Source of the DNA: CAVVSQ01 sp963848825
GTDB lineage: Bacteria; Planctomycetota; Planctomycetia; Gemmatales; Gemmataceae
Reading direction: 5' to 3'
Assembly (NCBI GenBank): GCA_963848825.1
Contig: CAWKFA010000017.1
Coordinates: forward strand, 620,001 to 684,000
Length of the DNA: 64,000 bases
Part shown: positions 19,150 to 29,073 of the stretch, piece by piece
How positions within the stretch are numbered: the first letter of the stretch is position 1
How the letters are laid out: each line of letters opens with the position of its first letter
Position numbers and translations under genes: made by a program
The notes under the pieces: generated by a model
What the model saw: the letters and a program-made list of their open reading frames with translations, nothing else
Told to the model about the DNA's origin: nothing
Databases searched by the model: none

Positions 19150-20715
19150 ATGGGCGATTTGATCGGCCATCTTCGCAAAATGGTGCTGGAAAAGGGGGAT
19201 GCGGGATTATCCGACGCCCGGCTGATGGAGGAATATATCACCCGTCATGAAGCGGCGGCCATCGCCGCCCTCGTGCGCAGATATAGCAAAATGGTCTGGG
19301 GCGTTTGCTATCGGATTCTTGGCAATCCTCAGGATGCCGAGGATGCTTTTCAAACGACTTTTCTCGTTTTGGTTCGCAAGGCCGGTTCCGTGAAGCCTCC
19401 AGGAATGGTCGGCAACTGGCTTTATGGTGTGGCGCAACAGACGGCTCGAAATGCCAGGCGCGATGTCAGTCGCAGGCTGCACCGCGAAAGACCGCTTGGT
19501 GATGTGCCATGTTCCGACCAACGCGGGGACTCGCCCTGGCGTGACCTGCTGCCGGTTCTGGACCAGGAGGTAGGTCGTCTGCCACATATCTATCGAGTTA
19601 CCATCGTTCTGTGCGATCTGGAGTGCAAATCCCGCAAGGAAGCGGCCCGATATCTCGGCATACCTGAGGGCACCGTTGCCGGGCGCCTGGCGAGGGCCAG
19701 AACGATGCTCGCGAAAAGGTTGGCACGCCACGCGCCTGGTATGTCGCCTGGGGCCTTGGCCGCTGCAATAGCAGAGCACGCGCCATCGGCGTGCCTCCCT
19801 CCGGCGGTTATCTCGTCTACTCTGAAAGCTGTGTATCTGGTTGCTTCCGGAAAAACGGCGGCAAGTGTTGTTTCCGCCAACGTTGGCATTCTCTTGGCAG
19901 GAGTTCTCAACAGCATGTTACTAAAAAAACTGACATTCATCTCAGCCATGTGTTTGGGCCTGGCAGTCGCCGGCGTCGGTGTTGTCGCCCTGTCACCACA
20001 GGCAGCGGCACAAAAGGAGGTCGGGTCGGCAAATACGGGTGGCGTTCAAGATATTCCTGAGCAAAAGCTAGCCCAATCGGCCTTGCCTATGAAGGCAACT
20101 GGCGCCGAGAAAAAAGCGGCCAGTGGGGTAACGACTTATCTGGTCAAGGTGCCCAGCCCCATGGATGGTTTCGTGCAATTCATCGGCACCGAAATAAAAG
20201 TCGGTGAAAAAGTGCCGCCGAATAAAAGTATCCTTGCCCAACTTGGCAAGGAAAAAAAGGAATTCCGTCGTTTGCAATCAGGTGACGCGGTTGTCGAGGG
20301 CCAATTCCTGGCTAGGTTAGCGGACGATCCACTTGAAAATGCGGAACTAAACATGAAAGCGAAAAAATTGAGCCAAAGCATGGCAGACGCCGATGGCAGC
20401 AAAGCCATAGCTCAGGAGGCGGAAAGCAAATACACGGTCGCGTTGCGTCTATTTCAAACAAAGGCTATCGCCGAGGAAGATCTCCGTTCGGCCAAGGCGA
20501 CCCTCGTCAAATTGTATTGGGACGGTGTTGCCAAAGAAAGGGCAGTGGAGACGGCCCAGGCCGACCTTCGGATATCTGAGGAAGTAATAGAGAGGCATAA
20601 TGTCCGCGGCATGGTCGGCGGCGTGATCAGGAACATTTATAAGCGCCCCGGCGAGGCAGTAAGAAAGTTTGAAACAATCCTGGAAATCGAGGTCACGGAA
20701 AAGGAAGAAAAGTGA
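19150..20715 (+). CDS. ECF sigma factor fused to a membrane-anchored HlyD/biotinyl-lipoyl-like domain
   Basis: Residues 30-100 are sigma-70 region 2 (AALVRRYSKMVWGVCYRIL, DAEDAFQTTFLVL, GNWLYGVAQQTARNARR). Residues 135-190 are region 4, with the helix-turn-helix KEAARYLGIPEGTVAGRLARAR. A hydrophobic helix follows at about 258-280 (LTFISAMCLGLAVAGVGVVAL), then a linker. From about residue 330 comes a segment like the periplasmic adaptor proteins of efflux and type I export systems: VPSPMDGFVQFIGTEIKVGEKV (lipoyl-like), a coiled-coil stretch (AELNMKAKK to ADLRISEE) and the second half VRGMVGGVIRNIYKRPGEAV. Membrane-anchored ECF factors are common in planctomycetes; this C-terminal partner is unusual. 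Start ATG 19150, with GGAGG upstream. No anti-sigma gene is adjacent. Confidence 0.85.
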   Translation: MGDLIGHLRKMVLEKGDAGLSDARLMEEYITRHEAAAIAALVRRYSKMVWGVCYRILGNPQDAEDAFQTTFLVLVRKAGSVKPPGMVGNWLYGVAQQTARNARRDVSRRLHRERPLGDVPCSDQRGDSPWRDLLPVLDQEVGRLPHIYRVTIVLCDLECKSRKEAARYLGIPEGTVAGRLARARTMLAKRLARHAPGMSPGALAAAIAEHAPSACLPPAVISSTLKAVYLVASGKTAASVVSANVGILLAGVLNSMLLKKLTFISAMCLGLAVAGVGVVALSPQAAAQKEVGSANTGGVQDIPEQKLAQSALPMKATGAEKKAASGVTTYLVKVPSPMDGFVQFIGTEIKVGEKVPPNKSILAQLGKEKKEFRRLQSGDAVVEGQFLARLADDPLENAELNMKAKKLSQSMADADGSKAIAQEAESKYTVALRLFQTKAIAEEDLRSAKATLVKLYWDGVAKERAVETAQADLRISEEVIERHNVRGMVGGVIRNIYKRPGEAVRKFETILEIEVTEKEEK

Positions 20716-20746
20716 TTGCGGCGCCTGACTCGATGATGCTCTTGTC

Positions 20747-20767
20747 ACCGACTTCCGTAAAGTCGGT
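20747..20767. terminator. Candidate bidirectional terminator hairpin
   Basis: ACCGACTT and AAGTCGGT form a perfect 8-bp stem with a 5-base loop, exactly between the convergent ECF sigma gene (ends 20715) and the PP2C gene (ends 20771). No long T-run follows on either strand, so the function is inferred from position. Confidence 0.5.
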
Positions 20768-20770
20768 CGT

Positions 20771-21525
20771 TCAAGCCTTCCCGTCCAAATCCTTCGCTTC
20801 AAATGCCACCACGACGCAGGTGACGTTGTCGCGGGAGCCGCGGTCGAGGGCTGTTTGAACGAGAAAGTCCGCCCATTGCTGGGGGTCCGGATATTTGCGG
20901 GGGCCCGTGAGCAGGTCTTCTTCGGTGATGTGATTCGTCAATCCGTCGCTGCCCAAGAGAAGCCGGTCACCCGCCTTGAGGCAGTAGGGATGCACGTCGG
21001 CGGCATCGGGCATATTGGCACAGCCCAGAAATTTGTGGAGCACATGTTGGTAAGGGCTGTGGCGAGCCTCTTCGGGTGTCAGGGCGCCGCTTAGAACGAG
21101 TGCCTGGGCGACCGAGTGGTCGGTGGTTAGCTGCTGCACCTTGCAGTCGCGTATAAGGTAGGCCCGGCTATCGCCCAGTCCGGTGACATAGACATTCTCG
21201 TTGCGATGCAGCGCGAGCACGGCGGTCGTACCCATGCGCCGGCCCTCGGGCTGCGACCGGCCGGCATCGATAATCGCCTGATTGGTTTTGGCGAGTGCCT
21301 TGCGCAACACCTGGTCCGCCGGTTCTTCGGCGGCGAGATGTTCTTGAACGAATTGCGGAATGATTTCCGCTGCCATGCCGCTGGCGAGCTCGCCGCGCTC
21401 CTGGCCGCCCATGCCGTCGGCCACCAGAAATAGGTTCTGGTCCAGGTCGACGACAAAACGATCTTCGTTGTTGGGCCTGATACCCTGGGCATGCGGCTGC
21501 CGACGCGAATCACGAAATCAGCCAT
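20771..21525 (-). CDS. PP2C-family serine/threonine protein phosphatase
   Basis: The metal-binding and active-site motifs of PP2C phosphatases are present: RPNNEDRF near the N-terminus (after frame correction), VADGMGGQERGELAS, MGTTAVLAL, VTGLGDSRAYLIRD, LTTDHSVAQAL, LLLGSDGLTNHITEEDL and SRDNVTCVVV. The Asp residues of NED, DGMGG, SDGLT and SRDN coordinate the two metal ions. A frameshift near 21491 separates the first 11 residues from the rest. Corrected length is about 251 residues, typical of stand-alone bacterial PP2C. These enzymes usually reverse Hanks-type kinases, which planctomycetes have in large numbers; none is in this window. Confidence 0.88.
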
Positions 21526-21748
21526 GACGGCGGGCTCCCGTGGAGGAGTTGCATCGCAAAATAAATGACCACCCAGGGCGCATTTCCGGGCAACTACTTA
21601 TTCTACTCAGTACTCTGTCCTGTTGCTACTATCTCAATAAATTTGGCACTTACTGGTTCGGGACTTTCTAGGGAATATGCCGACGATAGGGTTTGTGACG
21701 CCTTTTGGTCTATTTGCCGCCCTGCCAAGTCTTCCGGTGCGGCCTTGC

Positions 21749-22592
21749 TCAGTCAGCGTTGCCGGCGCTCGCGGCCTTGAGAAAAGCCAGCGCCTGACGA
21801 GCTGCCTGGACGGCGTCATGGCTATGACGGCTCAGCTCGACGTGAATGCCACCTTGATAATCGATGCTTGCCAAAGCTTCGAGCAGCGGTGGAAAATCCA
21901 TCTCGCCTTCCCCGAACATGAGGTGTTCGTGAAACCCGCGCCGCATATCTTCAATATGCACGTTCCACAAAATATCGCGCCAGGCGCTGAATATGGCTCG
22001 CGATCGGTTCCTCTCCTTGACAATGCAGATGGCCCAGATCGAGCGTGAGCCCAAAGAGCGGCGAGCGCATGGCTTCGAACAAACTCTCGAAGCGGGTCAT
22101 TGTATCGATGAACATGCCTGGTTCGGGCTCGAACGCCAGACGCACGCCACGCGTCTGGGCATGATCCCCAAGGCGCCAGCAACTCTCCCGCAGACGCTCC
22201 ATGAGGACGTCGGCGGGCGCCTGGTCGGTGGCGGTGCCCGACCAGAAGCTCACCGCGTCGGCGCCGAGGTTGCTGGCAATGTCGATGGCCCGACACAAAA
22301 AGCTCAGCCGGCCGTCCCGTTCCTCGCTGGTGGCGCCAATGAGCGTCGGCTGGTGTTTGCGGCGCGCATCGAGGAGAAAACGCGCCCCGGTTTCGATCAC
22401 ACAGCGTAGCTTGAGCTTGTCGAGCAGCCGGCGCAGCGCGTCAGTCCGGTCGGGCAAATTCGGGGCGAAGGGGTCAAGGACGTGATGATCGAGTGTCAAC
22501 GCCACGCTCGCGTAGCCCAGCTCGGCCATGATTGCCAACGCGTCTTCGAGGCGATGGTGCGCGAAACCGTTGGTGTTATAGCCCAGGCGCAC
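21749..22592 (-). CDS. Sugar phosphate isomerase/epimerase-like TIM-barrel protein
   Basis: An AP-endonuclease-2/xylose-isomerase-like TIM barrel. It starts with RLGYNTNGFAHHRLEDAL at a GTG (22592) behind GGTGGAG, followed by LGADAVSFWSG, VRLAFEPEPGMFIDTM with the metal-binding Glu, LTLDLGHLHCQGE and, after a frameshift near 21985, NVHIEDMRRGFHEHLMFGEGEMDFPPLL and GGIHVELSRHSHDA. The His/Asp/Glu set fits divalent-metal isomerases. The gene follows the sugar kinase by 44 bases on the same strand, so the two probably act in one carbohydrate pathway. Corrected length is about 281 residues. Confidence 0.8.
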
Positions 22593-22636
22593 GGTGCATT
22601 CTCCACCTTTTTCAACGGGCCCGGGCCCTCCCGTCC

Positions 22637-23719
22637 CTAGCGCTGCACGCGCGCCGAGCCTCCCTTGGCGAAGGCTTCGATTTCCTCGAGCCTGGCCATG
22701 GTGATATCGCCGGGAAAGGTCGTCAGAAACGCGCCATGGGCCCAGGCCAGTCGCAACACTTCCTCGGGAGCGCGGCCAGCGAGCAGACCATAGATAAGCC
22801 CGGCGCCGAAGCCGTCGCCGCCGCCGATGCGGTCCGTGACGTCGAGTTGACACGTGGGGCTGACATAACGTTGGCCGTTGAGCCACAGCACCGCGGCCCA
22901 GTCATGGCGGTTGGTGGAGTGCACTTCGCGCAGCGTCGTGCCGACCAGTTTGACGTTGGGGTGCTGCTCGACCACGCGGTCGATCATCTTGAAGAACGTT
23001 TCCGGATCGAGCCCCGACTTCGCGGCCACGTCTGGCCCTGCTATGCCGAGCCCTTTTTGCAGGTCCTCCTCGTTGCCGATCAGGGCATCGACGTTGTTCA
23101 CGATGCGCCGCAAGACCTGATGCGCGCGTTCGAGGCCGCCCACGGAGGCCCAGAGTTTGGCGCGGAAGTTCAGGTCGAAGGAAACGATCGCCCCGGCGGC
23201 CCGTGCCGCCTGCATGCCCTCGACAATCAACTCCGAAGTCGTCGGCGACAGAGCAGCGAAGATGCCGCCTGAATGGAACCAGCGCACCCCGCCGGCCAAA
23301 ATCTTGGCCCAATCGAAATCGCCCGGCTTCAAAAGTGCCGCGGCCTCGTTGGCGCGGTTGTAAAACACCACCGGCGGACGCACCCCTTGCCCACGGTCGC
23401 TGTACACCGTGGCGATATTGGGGCCCCGGACGCCATCGTGCTCGAACCACTTGTAGAAGGGTGTGACGCCCGTCTCGCGGACCCGCGTTTGCACCAGCTC
23501 GCCGATCCCATAATTGACCATGGCGGTCGCGATGCCGGTACGCAGCCGAAAACAATCCGCTAGATTGGCCGCCACGTTATATTCGCCACCGGATACATGA
23601 ATTTCGACAGAGCGTGCCTTGCGAAAGGGAATCACGCCTGGGTCCAACCGATGAACAAGTGCGCCCAGCGACAGAAAATCGAGAGCCGCGCCCTCGTTAC
23701 GAATATTGAGCCCGTCCAT
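22637..23719 (-). CDS. PfkB-family sugar kinase (2-keto-3-deoxygluconate kinase-like)
   Basis: Intact 360-residue ribokinase-fold enzyme. N-terminal GGEYNVAANLADCF is the substrate-binding GG motif, IVSFDLNFRAKLW is the core typical of KDG kinases, and VTDRIGGGDGFGAGLIYGLL is the PfkB signature containing the anion-hole glycines and the catalytic Asp. NNVDALIGNEEDL precedes the ATP-binding half. It phosphorylates a sugar or sugar acid with ATP in the cytoplasm; KDG is the best guess from the FDLNFR and DRIGGGDGF motifs. It is the first gene of a two-gene operon with the isomerase-like gene at 21749. Confidence 0.82.
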   Translation of the reverse strand: MDGLNIRNEGAALDFLSLGALVHRLDPGVIPFRKARSVEIHVSGGEYNVAANLADCFRLRTGIATAMVNYGIGELVQTRVRETGVTPFYKWFEHDGVRGPNIATVYSDRGQGVRPPVVFYNRANEAAALLKPGDFDWAKILAGGVRWFHSGGIFAALSPTTSELIVEGMQAARAAGAIVSFDLNFRAKLWASVGGLERAHQVLRRIVNNVDALIGNEEDLQKGLGIAGPDVAAKSGLDPETFFKMIDRVVEQHPNVKLVGTTLREVHSTNRHDWAAVLWLNGQRYVSPTCQLDVTDRIGGGDGFGAGLIYGLLAGRAPEEVLRLAWAHGAFLTTFPGDITMARLEEIEAFAKGGSARVQR

Positions 23720-23786
23720 TGGTCCCCTTTAGCGAGTGGCGGGAAATGAGTGGCGGGAAAAACCGCTTGCGACTCACCCCGCGCCC

Positions 23787-24758
23787 TCATTTCGCTATTT
23801 CCAGCGAAGTTAAGAATCTTGTGGCTTCCGCGGACATGGCCCAGGTCGGCTTGCCCACTATCCACATTTGATAGAGACGGCCATTGACCATGTACAGTCG
23901 AATTCTGGTCTTCGTCGCGTCGGGCAACTCCCCTTCAATTTCGCGGCCAGGATATTTGCCCTCCAGAACTTGTGGCGTCTCCTTGGATATCTTGAGATTG
24001 AGCTTTTTGACCACGCCGGAACGAGCCTCATCCAGTCGTTTCTGCGCCGCGTTTTCGTCCTCTCTGCTGGCCGTGATGTCGGCATAGGTCAACATAAACA
24101 AGCCTTGTTTATGTTCGCAGAGAAAGTAGCTGTTTTTGACCCCGTTGGTTTCGCTGGCTTTGTTTTCCGTCAGGTCGGGTATTTGAACCTTGCAAGCTTT
24201 ATCCGGAGGCGTGAAGTCGCGAAACTCGACCGTGTTTTCCCCGGGTAGCTCATGCTCGCGCGCGAATTCAAGCAGTGCCGTGGTGAAAGGCCCCTCGACC
24301 GCCGCCGCGCTTTTTCGATTGCCCTCGACGATTTCCTGTATCTTGGCTCTTTTGTCCCCCAGGCTCAGCGCGCCATCCGCGGCGATGCGGATGATTTCCG
24401 GGCCCGTGTCGAAAATCGTCTTTTCTTGTTGCTTCAAATAATTGTCAACCGTTTCACGCAATTTCTTACCGACCGGTGACGGGTTTTCCTTGAGCGCCTT
24501 CACGTCCAGCTGGATGCGATGCATGGCCACGAGAATGTCCACGAAGGCAATTTTCATCTGGGCGACGTGTTCCGCGCTGGCCGTCGCCAGCGCCTCGCGT
24601 AGCTTTTCACCGAAGACCAGGCCCGCGGCGTTCACGTCCGCCGGCGCCTTCTTTAAATACTGGTAATAGGTGGCGGCTTCCTCGCTGGACGGATCAGCCC
24701 AAACAGCGGGCGGAAGGAGGAGCCAAACGATAAAAATAAACGGCAAAATCCTGGCCAT
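23787..24758 (-). CDS. Secreted protein of unknown function
   Basis: A 323-residue protein starting with a clear signal peptide (ILPFIFIVWLLLPPAVWA, cleavage probably after WA-D). The mature part has a helical, lysine- and glutamate-rich N-terminal half and a C-terminal half with two Cys (ACKVQIP, FLCEHKQG) that may form a disulfide, followed by strands such as GLFMLTYADITAS, RLYMVNGRLYQMWIVG and a C-terminal helix. The end (RLYQMWIVG and the helix ATRFLTSLEI) resembles small stress or envelope proteins that monitor conversion of a value, but no family was recognised. It is in a single-gene unit, same strand as the kinase 67 bases away. Confidence 0.7.
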   Translation of the reverse strand: MARILPFIFIVWLLLPPAVWADPSSEEAATYYQYLKKAPADVNAAGLVFGEKLREALATASAEHVAQMKIAFVDILVAMHRIQLDVKALKENPSPVGKKLRETVDNYLKQQEKTIFDTGPEIIRIAADGALSLGDKRAKIQEIVEGNRKSAAAVEGPFTTALLEFAREHELPGENTVEFRDFTPPDKACKVQIPDLTENKASETNGVKNSYFLCEHKQGLFMLTYADITASREDENAAQKRLDEARSGVVKKLNLKISKETPQVLEGKYPGREIEGELPDATKTRIRLYMVNGRLYQMWIVGKPTWAMSAEATRFLTSLEIAK

Positions 24759-25074
24759 GACGGTTTCCTTTCCCTGGAAAACAGCATCTGGCCTGATTTT
24801 TACTTAAACAGCCGCGCGTGTAAATACGGGTTTTACGAGAACGGCGTGGCGGAGGATACGGGATCGAAAACGCGGAAAGTTGGCAACGATCTTTTGGCAA
24901 ACCCGGCAAGTTCGGCAAACCGGGTGCCGGACCCGCCGCGGAAGGTGTTTGCGTACAATGTCGGTGAAGGAAAACGGCGTTTAACCTTCGCTAACTGCGC
25001 GCTCCGCTTCGCGCACGCGGCGTTGCGTCTAGCCGACTGCTAACCGCGGAAGGACGATTCTCCAGAGGTTTTCG
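24759..25074. other. Divergent intergenic region, no gene seen
   Basis: 316 bases separate the divergent secreted-protein gene and the MFS gene. The region contains short imperfect repeats of GGCAAACC/GGCAAGTTCGG near 24896-24925 and a C/G-rich inverted segment (GCGCGCTCCGCTTCGCGC, 24998-25015). Both promoters should be here, but I could not fix a -35/-10 pair. Confidence 0.4.
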
Positions 25075-26412
25075 ATGAGCGACGAACAGGCGGCGCCAGG
25101 TTCGGGATGGCGCTCGATGGCACGTGCGCTCTCCCACCGAAATTATCGACTATTCTTCGTTGGCCAGGGCATTTCTCTCATCGGCACCTGGATGACCCGC
25201 GTGGCCACTGGGTGGCTGGTATTTCGGCTCAGCGGTCCGGATTCGGCCTGGTTGCTTGGCGTCATCGGGTTTGCCGGTCAAGTGCCCTCGTTTTTCCTGA
25301 CGCCTATTGCCGGCGTGCTCGTGGACCGCTGGAACCGCCATCGGCTCCTTGTACTTACCCAAATTCTGTCCTTGATCCAGTCGGCTCTTTTGGCCCTGGT
25401 GGCTTTTGCCGGTGAACCGGGGGCCGCAACCATTTGGCAAATCCTCATTTTGAGTTTATGTCAGGGAGCAATTAATGCTTTCGACATGCCCGCCCGGCAG
25501 GCTTTTTTCGTCGAAATGATTGCCAGCAAGGAGGACCTCGCCAACGCCATCGCGCTCAACTCCTCGCTGGTAAATGGCGCCCGCCTGGTCGGGCCCTCCC
25601 TGGCGGGTATGCTCATCGCGGTGGCGGGTGAAGGCTGGTGCTTTCTCATCGACGCGATCAGTTACGTTGCGGTCGTGCTGGCCCTGCTGGCGATGCGCCT
25701 TGCCGCCCCCGCGACGCCACGTGAGCGGCCGCCCGTGTGGCGCGGCATGAAAGAGGGATTTCGTTACGCGTTCGGGTTCGCGCCCATACGAAATTTGCTG
25801 CTCTTGCTGGCGCTCGTCAGCTTCATGGGAATGCCGTACTCCGTGCTCATGCCGATCTTTGCCGCCGACATCTTGCGGGGCGGGCCGTTTGTGCTCGGTT
25901 TTCTCTCCGCGGCGTCGGGCGTCGGCGCGCTTGCCGGCGCCTTGTATTTGGCCTCGCGGAATACCGTGATTGGGCTCGGCAATATCATCGTGATAAGCAC
26001 CCTACTCTTCGGAATTGGGCTGGTTGGCTTCGCCTACTCCACTTCGCTCTGGCTTTCGCTGATCATGATGACCGTGACCGGTTTCGGCATGATGGTGCAG
26101 ATGGCCGCCAGTAACACCATTTTGCAGACGATCGTGGACGAGGACAAACGGGGGCGGGTGATGAGTTACTATGGGATGGCCTTTTTGGGCATGGCGCCAT
26201 TTGGCAGCCTCTTCGCAGGCGCACTCGCCGGCTGGATCGGCCCGGAAAAGACGGTGCTGGTCGGGGGCCTCGCCTGCCTGGTAGGCGCGATACTTTTCGG
26301 GACCCGGCTTGCCTACCTGCGCACGCTTGTTCGGCCCATTTATGTCCGCATGGGGATTATTTCCGAAATTGCCGGCGGCGTGCAAATGGCGACCGATTTG
26401 AGGCGGGAGTAG
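25075..26412 (+). CDS. MFS transporter (DHA3/enterobactin-exporter-like)
   Basis: Intact 445-residue permease with about 12 transmembrane segments. Characteristic of this MFS group are NYRLFFVGQGISLIGTWM near the N-terminus, GVLVDRWNRHRLLVLTQ (motif A) after TM2, INAFDMPARQAFFVEM and NAIALNSSLVNGARLVGPSLAG in the N-terminal half, and ASNTILQTIVDEDKRGRVMSYYGMAFLGMAPFGSL near the C-terminus. Relatives export siderophores, macrolides or other small molecules; the substrate here is unknown. No regulator is adjacent. The start ATG follows CCAGAGG. Confidence 0.82.
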   Translation: MSDEQAAPGSGWRSMARALSHRNYRLFFVGQGISLIGTWMTRVATGWLVFRLSGPDSAWLLGVIGFAGQVPSFFLTPIAGVLVDRWNRHRLLVLTQILSLIQSALLALVAFAGEPGAATIWQILILSLCQGAINAFDMPARQAFFVEMIASKEDLANAIALNSSLVNGARLVGPSLAGMLIAVAGEGWCFLIDAISYVAVVLALLAMRLAAPATPRERPPVWRGMKEGFRYAFGFAPIRNLLLLLALVSFMGMPYSVLMPIFAADILRGGPFVLGFLSAASGVGALAGALYLASRNTVIGLGNIIVISTLLFGIGLVGFAYSTSLWLSLIMMTVTGFGMMVQMAASNTILQTIVDEDKRGRVMSYYGMAFLGMAPFGSLFAGALAGWIGPEKTVLVGGLACLVGAILFGTRLAYLRTLVRPIYVRMGIISEIAGGVQMATDLRRE

Positions 26413-26549
26413 CTGGAAATCGCCATTGTCGTGGTCGAGGAACGCAGGCGTGGCTGGTTGGCCGTGATAGCCAGGAAAAGCCAGCAAGCCGTCAAGTCTT
26501 CGTACAGTCCCGGCCGCAGATGGCGCGCGTCGCCGCCAACTACGCCATA

Positions 26550-29035
26550 TTACTGATTTAAGATGAATTCCTTGGTATTGATCGAGCGCCCAGATGATGT
26601 TCTCGTAGGAAAGCCGTTTGTTTTTGGCGTTGCTTCTGATGTTCTCAAGGGCCAGCTCGCGCTGGGTTTCCGTGGGGAGGCGGCCGAAGGCCCAGAGGAA
26701 GAGCTCGTCTACCTTGTCGGCATCGGGGCGCGGGTCCTTGGCCATCTGTTCGGCCCGGCCACTCGGGCGGGTTAGCTTGTTTTGAATTTCTTGGGAATTA
26801 AGCAGGTGCAGCGACTGAGCGAGGTTGGCGTCGGTAACCCGTTCGCATTCGCAGGCGCTGATGCGCTGGGGACGCCCGAACACGTCCAGGAAATAGGAGC
26901 CAAACGCTTCGTCCGGCAGCATGATGGCGCGGTTCGGCGCGAATTTGTCCGTGGGCAGCCCGGGAAACGCCGCCGGGCTGGCGGTGACCTGCGAGACAGC
27001 ATCGTACAGGACCTCGGCACCGAGGCGTCGGGGGTAGAAGCGCGCAAAAGATTTTTTATCGTGGGCGTTGGAGTCATTGGGCATGGCAGCCAGTTGATAG
27101 GTACGGCTCCTGGTGATGGTGCGGATCAGGTGCTTCAGGCTGAATTTGCCATCCACCAAATCCTGGGCAAGTGCTGCGAGCAACTCGGGATTGGAGGGCG
27201 GGTTGGTGACACGCATATCATCGAGGGGATCGACGATTCCCTTGCCGAAGAAATGGGCCCAGTAGCGATTGGCCACGGCGCGGGCGAAGAAGGGATTCTG
27301 GTCGGCGACCATCCAGTCGACCAGGCGTTGCCGCGGGTCTTCGCCAGCGTCGAGTGTGACGGGCGGGCCATCGAGGGCCTTCATGACGGCTGGCTTTTGC
27401 GTGCGGGTGTTGAGGACCGTACCGGAGCCCTTGTTGAAAATCGTTTGCCGCGTGCCGGCTTGCCCCTGCTGCATGATGCCGGGCAGCGGCACGACCTTAC
27501 GGCCGACCTGGCCGAAGAAGGCCGCCATGCCCCAGTAATCGTCCTGGCTCCACTTTTCATAGGGATGGTGATGGCACTGGGCGCAGGCCATGCGCACACC
27601 CAGAAAGAGCTGGCAGGCGTCGTCGACAAACTGCTCGGGCTTTTGCATGTCGCGAAACCACATGGTCGGGGGCGCCTTGGTTTCGTCGCCGATGGCCGTC
27701 AGAATGTCGCGCACAAATTGGTCGTACGGCTTATCCTCGGCAACGCTGGCACGGATCCAATCGTGGAAAGCGAAGGTCGAGAACGCGCGTCCGGGAGTAT
27801 TCTGATTGCCGCGTTTGACGCGCAGGATGTCGGCCCAATGATTGGCGAAATAGAAGGCGTATTCGGGCGTTTCGAGGAGGGCGTCGATCAGCTTGTCGCG
27901 CTTGTCTGGGCTGGTGTCCGCGAGGAAGGCCTTGACCTGGTCGGGTGTGGGCAGGGTGCCGGTGATGTCCAGTGACACGCGCCGCAGAAAATGCTCGTCC
28001 GGGGCCAGGTCGGAAGGGACGATGCCAAGTTCTTGCCATTTCTTCTGGGTCCAACGATCCACGAGGGTCTTGGGCTCCCAGGTATAGCTGGGTATTTTCG
28101 CGCCCAGCGGCACCACGGCCCGGAACACCGCCACCTGTCCCTGGTAACGAGCCATCACGGCAGCCTCGCCGCTCATGTCGAGGGCGCGAACCAGGCGCCA
28201 TCCCATCGACCGCGGCGATATCGGGGTCATTGCTCTCGTATTGGGCGCGGCCGGTCACGTCGATGACGCTGCCGTCGGTGTAGTGGGCATGAACGGCAAA
28301 TTGCTGGTGGCCCTGGCGGGCAATAATGCGTTGCGTGGGGAAGACAGTAATCTTGGCGACTGTTGGATCCGTGGGATCGCCACGCGCCGCGCCGCTGGCG
28401 ATCCAGCGACGAATCAGCTTATATTCATCGGAGCCTATTTCGAGGCGACTGCCGCCCGCGTGCGCAATGGCGCCCGTCGCTTTTTGGAGCAGCAGACTGA
28501 ATTCCGGTGCCGACGGTAGCAGCCGGCGCCCACGGTTCTCTTTGACAAGAGCCTGGTAGTCGAAGTCTGGCACGAAGCCCAGCAGCGATAGCGCAAAGCC
28601 ATTTTGCCCGCCGGATTTGCCGTGACAACCACCGCCGTTGCAGCCGAGCTTGGTAAAAATGGGGACGATATGGTTGCCAAAATTGATGGGCAGGTCTTCG
28701 CCGACCGACCGTGTGGTGACAGCGAGCGTGACCGCCTTGTCGCCATGCATGGCCGTGATCGTGGTCGCGCCATTGGCAAGCGGAAAGACACGGCCCGTTG
28801 CGGAAACACGTACGATGTCCACATCGCCCACTTCGTAATGGACCTCGCCGGTCACATCGCGCAGCCCGTCCGCGCTCTCGGCGGATATCACGAGTTGTTG
28901 AGCGTCATCGCCGCCCACCATTTCGACGGTGGCGGGATAGGCTTGCAACGCCTTGACAGGCGCCGGTGGCGCCTTCGGACTGGTAGGGGTGACAGCAAGG
29001 GCCAACACCAAAACGGGCAAGAACGCGGAATTCAT
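26550..29035 (-). CDS. DUF1549/DUF1553 protein with Ig-like domain and cytochrome-type Cys motifs
   Basis: A planctomycete-specific secreted protein of about 828 residues. An N-terminal signal (MNSAFLPVLVLALAV) is followed by a BIG2-like Ig domain (VSATGRVFPLANGATTITAMHG), a haem-like motif CNGGGCHGKSGGQNGF, and a second Ig-type part. Then come DUF1549 (ITGTLPTPDQVKAFLAD, YFANHWADILRV, CAQCHHHPYEKWSQDDYWGMAAFFG) and DUF1553 (NRYWAHFFGKGIVDPLDDMR, CERVTDANLAQSLHLLNS). Frameshifts lie near 28195 and 26595; after the second the protein ends in TKEFILNQ at 26550. It is followed on the same strand by a DUF1501 protein, the usual pairing. The family's biochemical role is not established; it is thought to act in the cell envelope. 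Confidence 0.85.
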
Positions 29036-29073
29036 GGAGAATGTCCCACCAGGGCAAATCGTGCTGACGCGTG

